Position numbers and translations under genes: made by a program
Origin: Hydrangea macrophylla
Taxonomy: Eukaryota; Streptophyta; Magnoliopsida; Cornales; Hydrangeaceae
Direction: 5' to 3'
DNA length: 64,000 nucleotides
Assembly: GCA_033977485.1 (NCBI GenBank)
Contig: CM066985.1
Coordinates: 76,389,045-76,453,044, forward strand
Shown here: in pieces, positions 55,757 through 64,000 of the stretch
Numbering within the stretch: position 1 is the first letter of the stretch
Layout: every line of letters starts with the position of its first letter
The notes under the pieces: model-generated
What the model saw: the letters and a program-made list of their open reading frames with translations, nothing else
Databases searched by the model: none
What the model was told of the DNA's origin: nothing

Positions 55757-58700
55757 ATGAGTGACGAAGAGCGAGAACTATCGCCACATACTCGACGTAT
55801 GAATGAAATGGCAGAGATGATGGGGAACATGGGAGAGATGATACGAAATATAGCGGACAGATTACCTCCAACACCTCCATTGGAGCCAGAACCGATAGTT
55901 GTAGTACATGCGCCTGAAAATAGGGGTATGAGGTCAATATCAGAACAGTTTGCCCGGAAGAAACCGATGGAATTTCATGGGACACCCGACCCAACGCTCG
56001 CAGAACATTGGATCATGGATATGGAGAGAATTTTCCGATCGATTCCGATGACCGATAAGGAGAAAATTGAGAATGCCAGTTATGTGCTGAAGGGTGAAGC
56101 CCAGAACTGGTGGGTAAATGTACTAGATCAAGGGGTACCGATTACTTGGGAGGGGTTCAAGGCGGAATTCAATCGCCGGTTCTTTCTGCGAGCCGCCTAC
56201 AATGCAAAGAAGAGAGAATTTGATAACTTGAAGTAGGGAGATATGACTGTAACCGAATATACTTCCAAGTATAATGCGTTGTTGAGATTTGGAAAGGGTT
56301 CTGTACCAGGAGAGGAAGAAAGGGCAAGGAAATTTGAAGAAGGCTTAAGGGAAAATATCCGTTTGAGGGTAGAAACTTACGAGCATTCGACCGTGGCAGC
56401 AGTACAACAAACGACACTAGTGGCCGAGAGTGGGATGGAAAGGTCGAGGCAGAATCAGCACGGAAAACGAAACAATGAGAGTAGGGATAGGAACCAAGGC
56501 GGATCTTACAAGAGGCCGTTTCAAAGAGGCTCTGGTTCTAGTTTCAGTGAATTCAGGAGAACGCCAAGTAGCATACCGTTGTGTTCACTTTGCAACAGAC
56601 CACACTCAGGTCGATGTTTCATGACCAAACCCCAGAACAGGAACCCAGGCGGGGGTAGTACAAATTCAACACCCGACATGAGGGGCAAGTGTTATGATTG
56701 TAGAGCATTTGGACACCAAGCCAGGGATTGCCCGAGGAAGTATCTTCAGCAAGGAGCTAGTTCTATGGCTTCCAGTGGGTCGAAGCCTAGACAATCCAAT
56801 GACGGGGGACAAAGGACGGAACAACGTCAAGGAAGAGCATATCAGATGAACCCAGGAGATGTGACTGCTTCCGAGACAGTAGTCTCAGGTATGGTGCTTG
56901 TATGTTCGCACTTAGCACGCATACTTGTTGACTCGGGATCTACGCATTCATTTGTATCACATGCTTTTGTTGAACATTTGAATGTTAAATCGGCACCGTC
57001 AGGATATGATTTGTCTATTGCTGTGCCACTTAGTAAAGCGATAATGACATCTACTATATATAAGAACTGTGAGATCAAATTAGGTGAGAAGTTGATGACC
57101 GTAGACCTTATACCGATTGGAGTAAATCATTTTGATGTAATACTGGGAATGGATTGGTTAGCTCTTAATCAAGCCACAATAGACTGTGAACGGAAAGAGG
57201 TTAATTTTCGATCACCGGTATATGGGAGCTTTTGTTTCCAAGGGAGTGGGGTTATATCGCCGCCGTATTTGATTTCAGCTATCCGAGCGGGAAAGTTATT
57301 GAAAAAGGGATGTCATGGATTTCTATGTTCAGTGACTGATGTCTCGACGACTGAATTAAAAGTAGAAGACATTCCGATAGTGCGAGAATATTCAGATGTA
57401 TTTCCTGATGAGCTACCAGATGTCCTTATTGAGAGAGAGGTCGAGTTCACTATTGAGATTATACCAGACTCAAGGCCGGTATCCAAAGCACCGTATAGAA
57501 TGGCACCAGTAGAATTGAAGGAACTGAAAGTTCAACTACAAGAGTTACTTGATAAAGGTTTCATTCGACCAAGTGTGTCACCGTGGGGAGCTCCAGTGTT
57601 GTTTGTAAAGAAGAAAGATGGTTCAATGAGGATGTATGTGGATTATCGGGAACTGAACAAGTTGACAATCAAGAATAAGTATCCACTACCCAGAATTGAT
57701 GATTTATTTGATCAACTTCGTGGGGCACAAGTATTCTCCAAGATAGACCTAAGATCGGGTTATCATCAGTTGAAAGTGAAGGCCGAAGATGTTGAGAAAA
57801 CAGCTTTTAGAACGCGTTATGGACACTATGAGTTCTTAGTTATGTCATTTGGGGTTACCAATGCACCAGCTGCGTTCATGGATCTTATGAACCGAGTCTT
57901 TAAGGACTATTTAGATGATTTTGTGATAGTGTTCATCGACGATATCCTTGTTTATTCACCGAGTGAGATAGAACACGAGAACCACTTGAGGTTGATACTT
58001 CAGAGATTACGAGAGAAGCAGTTATTTGGGAAATTCAAGAAATGTGAATTTTGGTTACCTAGCATTATCTTTCTTGGTCACGTGATTGACAAGAATGGAG
58101 TATCAGTTGATCCTCACAAAGTAGAAGCTGTATCAAATTGGCAAAGACCGACTTCCGTATCCGAAATTCGAAGTTTCTTAGGACTAGCGGGATATTACCG
58201 TCGTTTTATTGAGCATTTCTCGAAGATTTCATTGCCTATGACAAGATTGATGAGGAAAGGTGTTACATTTGAATGGAGTCAGGAATGTGAAGACAGTTTC
58301 CAGGAATTGAAAGCACGACTAACGAGAGCACCTATCTTGACAATACCATCCGGAACCGAGGGATTTGTGATCTATAGTGATGCTTCACACAAAGGGTTGG
58401 GATGCGTGTTGATGCAAGGGGGTAAAGTGATTGCTTATGCTTCTAGACAGTTGAAGACACATGAGATTAATTATCCGACTCATGATCTGGAATTAGCTGC
58501 AGTAATTCATGCCTTGAAGATTTGGAGACACTACTTATACGGGGAAAAGTGTGAGATATTCACGGACCACAAGAGTTTGAAATATATTTTTACCCAACGG
58601 GACTTGAACATGAGACAGCGAAGATGGTTGGAGTTGATGAAGGATTACGATCTTTCGATTGAGTACCATCCGGGGAAGGCGAATGTAGTAGCCGATGCAT

Positions 58701-60265
58701 TAAGCCGGAAGACGCCGAGGAATTTAGCTGACAAGCTAACACGACAAAAAGAATTGGTAAAAGAAATGGAACGGTTGGACTTAGATGTGATACCAAAGGT
58801 TAGTGGTGGCTTAATGATGGCAATCATGGCACACCCAGATATTATTGATGAGATTCAAAAAGAACAATTCAACGATGTCTATTTATGCAGAATGAGAGAC
58901 GAGATACCTTTGGGGAAGCGATCTGGTTTGGTATTAGAACAAGGAACGTTGAAACTGGGAAATCGGTTATGTGTACCGAATGTGAAAGACATAAAGGAAC
59001 GACTCTTAGAGGAAGCTCATAGTACAAAATATTCAGTGCACCCGGGAAGTAACAAGATGTATCGGAACTTACGAGAAAACTTCTGGTGGAAGGGTATGAA
59101 GCGTGAAGTTGCTAAGTTTGTATCCGAATGTTCGGCATGTCAACAGGTCAAGGCAGAGAGACAAGTACCCGCGGGGTTACTACAACCTTTACCAGTGTCA
59201 GAATGGAAGTGGGATGAGATTACGATGGATTTTGTTTCAGGATTTCCACGATCATGTAACAAGAATGATAAGATTTGGGTTATAATTGACCGGTTAACAA
59301 AGTCAGCTCATTTTCTACCGATCAAGACGACTAAACCGTCCAAGTTAGCGGAATTGTATGTGAAAGAGATTGTAAGACTACATGGAGTCCCAGCTGTGAT
59401 TATATCTGATCGCGATAGTAGTTTTACGTCAAGGTTTTGGGGAAGTTTGCAAGAAGCTATGGGTACGAAATTGAGTTTCAGTACTGCGTTTCATCCTCAG
59501 ACCGATGGACAGTCAGAGCGTATGATTCAGACCTTGGAAGATATGTTGAGATTGTGTGTATTAGACTTTGGGAGTGATTGGGAGCACCACTTGCCATTAA
59601 TTGAATTTGCGTACAACAACGGATTTCAGTCAAGTATTGGTATGGCACCATATGAAGCTCTGTATGGCCGTAAGTGTCGATCACCAGTTTGTTGGACCGA
59701 GGTTGGAGAAAGGAAGTTGTTAGGACCTGAATTAATACAGGCGACTACGGAGAAGGTGAAATTGATCCAAGAGCGACTCAAGGTAGCTCAGAGCCGATAT
59801 AAGAGTTATGCGGATTCTAAACGACGACCGATGAATTTTGAAGTGGGAGATTTCGTATATTTGCGAGTATCGCCTTCAAAAGGCATTGTACGATTTGGGA
59901 AGAGGGGAAAGCTCAATCCGAGATTCATAGGACCTTTTGAGATCCTAGAGAGGGTTGGTCCAGTAGCTTACCGTTTGGCCTTGTCATCCGAGTTGGAACA
60001 TGTGCACAATGTGTTTCACGTATCGATGTTGAGACGATGTATGACTGACACGAGTAAGATCATTGTACCTGAACCGCTTCAGATTCAGGGAGATTTGACT
60101 TATGTGGAACATCCTGTAGGGATTCTAGATCGAAAAGAGCAAGTTTTGAGAACCAAGACTATTCCAATGGTGAAAGTACTATGGCGTAGTCATACAGTGG
60201 AAGAGGCTACATGGGAAAGTGAGGAAGACATGCGGAATGAGTATCCGTACTTGTTCGACGCTTGA
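55757..60265 (+). pseudogene. gag-pol: E2 gag-pol polyprotein with one in-frame TAG
   Basis: Start ATG at 55757 (MSDEERELSPHTRRMNEMAE). The gag core (EFHGTPDPTLAEHWIMDMER) is followed by a TAG at 56234 where related elements have Gln ([17 protein letters not shown]); 1340 open codons follow. Residues counted from 56243: CCHC knuckle 149-162 ([14 protein letters not shown]); protease DSGSTHSF near 230; RT near 462 ([10 protein letters not shown]) with FIDD near 564; RNase H near 710 ([10 protein letters not shown]); integrase zinc region near 926-960; catalytic D about 995, D about 1055 (SDRDSS), E about 1090 (SERMIQ); chromodomain near 1290-1338 ([16 protein letters not shown]), which targets integration to histone-marked heterochromatin in chromoviruses. 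All catalytic residues are present. One C-to-T change (CAG to TAG) is the only break; readthrough at the TAG is possible but unproven. Confidence 0.93.
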
Positions 60266-60269
60266 GGTA

Positions 60270-60287
60270 AAGTTTGGGGACAAACTT
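60270..60287 (+). other. AAGTTTG-GGGA-CAAACTT hairpin after E2 pol
   Basis: Perfect 7-bp stem, 4-nt loop, 5 bases after the stop codon. A similar AGTTTGGGGACAAACT block follows pol in many plant chromoviruses. Confidence 0.6.
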
Positions 60288-60294
60288 CCTTTTT

Positions 60295-60306
60295 GGAGGG
60301 GAGAGT
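60295..60306 (+). promoter_or_regulatory. E2 polypurine tract
   Basis: GGAGGGGAGAGT directly before TGTCACACCC, the 3' LTR start. Confidence 0.85.
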
Positions 60307-62421
60307 TGTCACACCCGTTCCAGAATTTCATAGTTTAATCATGCATGATATGAAATTTTATGAATTATCATTGATATATGATAATTGAGGATAAGTGGTT
60401 GACTGTGGTCAACGGTATGGTGTCAGTGAGGACACGAGAATATGGAAGTTCATATTGCATAATCATGAGTAAATGACATTTATATGATTTAAATGTTATT
60501 TGACTTTATATGGTATTTCTGTGAATAGTAATTTTACCTGTATAGTATAATTCTGATAATCTTTGATATTGATTATATCATTTTGAGAACTGTGGTGAGA
60601 ACGTGAGAGACACGTTAATTAAAAAGGTAGGTTGTGTAGAGCTTCCATAGAATATAGTTTTCGGACGTTATTTTGGACTCAAACGAAACTTAGTCGGAAA
60701 CTTTTGAAATTTATAGTTTTCACTCGTAAAGGCATAAAATGGACGCGTGCGAAGTTTCGAGAGGTAATTAGAAGTTTGAGAAACTTGTGGGGAGGTAAAC
60801 GTAAACTCCAAAGAGTTTTTCTATATATAGTGAGGATGAGATTCATTCTCATCCAAACTTTCCATAAATATCTAGAGAGAGGAGAGAGAAGGGAGATTTG
60901 GAGCCAACGGGCTTTGCGACGCCGATCGACGACCGTTCGTCCGTCAGATTTTCTCCAGATTTCAGATTTGAACTCGTGGAGGTAAGATCTACGTTTTGAT
61001 ACCACTTAGGTCATGTTTGGCTAAGTTTTGTAAAAATCTTAATTTTGGACTTTTGGGAAAAATAGGTATAAACTTGTAGGAATCGTACCAAATTCGAAAT
61101 CCGACGTTTATTTAGCCTCCTAGTCGATCCTTCAAAGTTTGGGGGAAATCGCACGAGGTATGAAGTTCTAACTTGTGAAATATAGGGAAATACATGTTTT
61201 ATATTTCGACGACGAAATTGTGATCCGGGCGAAATCCATGTGTTAATTGTAGGCCCGTTAATTATGCACGCGCTAAATTGTGAAAAGCATGTCTAAATTT
61301 ATGCGAGCACGTTAAGTTGTCTATGTGGGTCAAAGGGGAGTCTTATACAATTTCATGCCGGAGTAAGCTTCTCGATGTTTGAGAATTTAGTAGCGACGGC
61401 TACTGTGCATGGTTGATAGACTTGGACTTGCCATGGCACTTGTGGATACAATGGTTGATAGACTTGGACTTGCCATTTGTATCGCGGTTTAAGGCTTGGA
61501 CTTGCCGCTACCGGATGAATGCGTATTTTTCTTCCTAGAGACTATTGTATGATTTATGAGATTAAAGCATGTTTCATCATATATTGTACATGTTAGACTT
61601 GTACGCTCAGCATATAGCTGAGCAGTGGAGATGTACTCCATTGCAGGTAAGAAGAAGGAAAAAAAGAAGCGCGATGAGTGAGGCCGATGAACGCCGGGGA
61701 TAACACTTGTATATGTTTTTGTTTTAAATCCTAAACTTGTGTAAGGATTTGTAATATGTTGTAATGGAACCACAGATTAGTCCTGCAGTACTGTAATCGT
61801 GTAATTGAATGTCTGTAGTTATGTTTTAATGCGTTAAAATCAGTTGTGGTTGTGATTGTTATTGGTATTGAGTAGTAGGACTTGTAAATTCCAGCACAGG
61901 GCTGCCAGCAGAGGAGCAGTCGACTGGACCCCCTGATCAGTCGACTGGATCTCGTGTATGTGAGATACTGTAAGTGAATATCAGAGAAGCAGTCGACTGG
62001 ACCCCTTGGGCAGTCGACTGAACACTGTTTAGTTTAGCTACTGCTTCCATTAATTGAAAAGCAGTCGACTGGATCCCCAGATCAGTCGACTGGACCCCTT
62101 GCAGTATGATGTATTTTTGGTTCTGCTTAACACAGTCGACGGAGCAGTCGACTGGACCCTGGTGCAGTCGACGGGGCAGTCGACTGAGCCTCTGTTTTTC
62201 AAAACTGTTTTCTTTTGAAGTGCTTTCCTTTGGCCAAAACTTTTTATAACTCTGATTTCAATGTATTTTACAACACAGAGGGGAACGTTTCCTAAGTTTT
62301 AATATACCCAGAGTTGTTTTATAGTAGTTCTTTCCGCTGCGTATCATTAGATGATGGGTGGATGAGCCTTGGTGGCGTGCCACGTGTCCTATTTCCACGC
62401 GTAGTGGGATGGGTCGTGACA
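60307..62421 (+). repeat. E2 3' LTR (2115 bp)
   Basis: Same length as the 5' LTR (constant offset 6868). Ends GTCGTGACA, followed by ATCTA (62422-62426). Palindrome array at 61917-62187. Confidence 0.95.
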
Positions 62422-62426
62422 ATCTA

Positions 62427-63235
62427 TTTTATTAGCATGAATTGTAAGAATTGCAACTTGTCTACTTTTCCAAAAACAAACTTTATTCTGTTAATATATG
62501 AAGGTGAGTAAATCTTATACCCTTAATAGATGCCAGTTGTGGTAATTATTCTCATGGGTTGAGAATTAGAAATCTTTTGATTTGCTATAAAGAAAAGTCA
62601 GTAAGAAACTTTAAAATCAGGATACATACATGTGTTAAAGTATGTGACAAATACTAGAGAATGGTAGTAAGCATATCGCCACAGACTGCGCATTTCACCA
62701 AGCAAAAGGCACGTGACCTTCGACTCAGGAGATAGTCTCTCCACATTGTGGCGAGAACTCTGTAGAGATTGGAAGACTCTAAAGTGTTGTGGAGAATTTT
62801 GTAATAACCTAGAGCATTCTACAAGGTTCTATGATATTATAGAAAAGTAAGGAAAGATGTGGAGCCTTACAGAAGACTTTAAAAGCCTATAGAACTTTGA
62901 AGATCCTACACAATAGTATAGAAGCATCTAGAAGCCTTTGAAGTGTTGTTGGAAGACATATATCTAAACATATGTAGGAATGTGCCTAGAGTTGTAGAGT
63001 TATTGGGGAAGATTGTAGAGCATACCCTAGATACTTCTCTCATAAGTAGTTGGTAAGACTTGTAGCCTATAAATAGAGGATGCCTCATTTGGCCAAGGCA
63101 TCCACCAAAAATGTGTATCCACCATGAGTTGTAATATTTTCTCTAGTAAAATACAATCTACATTCTCTCAAACTCTCTTGTGCTTTCTTTGTCACACTCT
63201 TACATACTTGGGTGTCAGGATGACTTAGCATTATT
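62427..63235 (+). other. Unassigned sequence with LTR-promoter-like stretch
   Basis: From about 62690 the sequence is rich in GAA/TTC and TAGAAGC/CTAGAG motifs and ends in a TATA-like CCTATAAATAGAGGATGCC (63067-63085), a TTGTAATATTTTCTCTAG block and AAGTGCCGCACG. This is the look of a Ty1/copia LTR, but no partner or clear ends were found. Confidence 0.4.
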
Positions 63236-63362
63236 AGTGAGCAAATGACAGTCTAAGTGCCGCACGAAAGACTTGGATAATACCAACGACATGACAATAT
63301 GTGCTCACATAAAATAAGATTATTCCATATGAATGATAATACCGCCTCGATACTACTGCTGA

Positions 63363-63783
63363 CCCATAGAGGATTCCACTGGATAACCTAGAAAAAATAA
63401 GGTTGTTGTAATAGATAGGAGTTGCAGGGAATGACTGTTATGATACTCCGTGACATATTTTACCAAATTCGTGAAATCTCCTAAATAATTTGCATTATCA
63501 TGGTATATACCTGGCTGAGGAAGTGGATCAACAAAAATCACATTGCAAGTTTCCAAATTCACCCGAACTCCGTTTTTCAGATTACCGTGATACTCATCCC
63601 TGTCGAAGAATTTTTGAAGCCCGTTGCTATCCCTCTGCAATTAATTCAAAAATAAGAAGTCATGCAAAAATTTAAACAAAAATGAAATTAAATGTGAGGG
63701 GTATTAAAGAAATAACATACCTGAAAAATATCTACAAAGTCTTCTCCAGTAGCCAAGATATGAGCAATTGACGAATCCATCGT
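63363..63783 (-). pseudogene. Unrecognised spliced gene fragment, truncated by an LTR
   Basis: Minus strand. Exon A 63783-63721 (or from ATG 63780; MDSSIAHILATGEDFVDIFQ) ends CAG before GTATG. Exon B starts 63634 after TTGCAG, reads RDSNGLQKFFDRDEYHGNLK and on to DPLPQP, in the same frame, and ends at 63511 before GTATAT. A third exon may begin after a TTTTTTCTAG acceptor near 63392 (YPVESSMGQQ, then stop). CTGTAG before exon A looks like another acceptor, so the true gene start may lie upstream, beyond the LTR at 63807. Composition is that of a soluble host-type protein; I do not recognise the family. It may be a real gene end or a fragment carried by a transposon. Confidence 0.45.
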
Positions 63784-63806
63784 CTACAGTAGTTTTCTAG
63801 GGTGAT

Positions 63807-64000
63807 TGATCGCGTCAGAATCAAGATATTAAAAGTGTTCTTTACTTTTCAAAAGATTTGTAGTGTGAAAGCAAAGGTCGAACCCACAGGGATTGGTTAA
63901 CTACAGCGACTTAATTTTAAAACCTAACTTTAGTTAATTATGAAAACGGATTTTAATTTGATTTTAATTAAACTAATAACAATAAAAATAAATCTAAACT
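63807..64000 (-). repeat. Partial LTR, E0/TR-GAG family, minus strand
   Basis: On the minus strand this is the last 194 bp of an LTR ending AATCTTGATTCTGACGCGATCA, very close to the TR-GAG and E0 LTR 3' ends (GGGATTGGTT, TTTGCTTTCACACTACAAATC-like block). No primer site follows, so it is a 3' LTR or solo LTR whose body lies beyond the right edge. Confidence 0.85.

Larger units (their letters stand above)
53439..62421 (+). mobile_element. E2: Tekay/Del-type chromovirus (8983 bp)
   Basis: Complete element: LTRs of 2115 bp each, initiator tRNA-Met primer site, gag-pol with chromodomain, polypurine tract, 5-bp target duplication. The LTRs differ by about eleven substitutions noted by eye (about 0.5%), so insertion is recent. 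The only coding defect seen is one TAG in gag. Confidence 0.95.

Noticed and set aside
62690..63235. Complete Ty1/copia element
   Set aside because: Only an LTR-promoter-like stretch is seen; no second LTR, primer site or copia coding sequence.

Overview
The window is a stretch of nuclear DNA from a flowering plant, most likely a eudicot with a large, repeat-rich genome. It is almost entirely LTR retrotransposons nested inside one another. I see no bacterial, organellar or viral gene, no tRNA or rRNA gene and no CRISPR array. The only possible host coding sequence is a short spliced gene fragment near the right edge.

Layout from left to right. (1) 1-3705: minus-strand, older Athila-type element ('E0'), cut by the window edge; its gag has several stops, and it keeps a tRNA-Asp primer site and one LTR. 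(2) 3706-6866: non-LTR sequence with a CACTA-transposon-like terminus at 5296. (3) 6867-49995: one Athila-type Ty3/gypsy element ('E1'; LTRs 6867-8294 and 48567-49995; target duplication AAGTT), about 13.9 kb of its own sequence and split by two later insertions. The first is a gag-protease-only element ('TR-GAG', 9914-18411, target duplication ACATC) inserted in E1 gag. The second is a 20.7-kb Tat/Ogre element ('Tat', 22965-43654, target duplication AGAAG) inserted in the E1 integrase. (4) 50001-53438: decayed sequence, part of it LTR-like. (5) 53439-62421: a young Tekay/Del-type chromovirus ('E2', target duplication ATCTA) with a complete pol and integrase chromodomain but one in-frame TAG in gag. 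(6) 62427-64000: an LTR-promoter-like stretch, a minus-strand spliced gene fragment, and the end of another minus-strand LTR related to E0 and TR-GAG.

The order of events is readable. E1 inserted first; Tat and TR-GAG inserted into it later. The two TR-GAG LTRs differ, as far as I can see, only by a 13-bp indel, so this is probably the youngest insertion. The E2 LTRs have equal length and about eleven substitutions seen by eye. Parts of the Tat LTRs differ by about 3%.

Three unusual things stand out. First, Tat carries two antisense accessory genes between pol and the 3' LTR. One can be read as six exons with GT-AG introns, all phase 0, and resembles the plant mobile domain (PMD) family. The other is an intact 326-codon ORF of a PMD-related type. 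Second, every element carries its own cluster of short palindromes with a CpG centre (GGATCGATCC, CGCGCG-type, GTGCCGCGGCAC, CAGTCGACTG). In E1, TR-GAG and Tat the same motif occurs a second time inside the element, near accessory sequence. Third, those same three elements carry an internal copy of their own polypurine-tract module between the coding region and the 3' LTR.

All coordinates and comparisons were read by eye, and the family assignments rest on recognised motifs, not on a database search.
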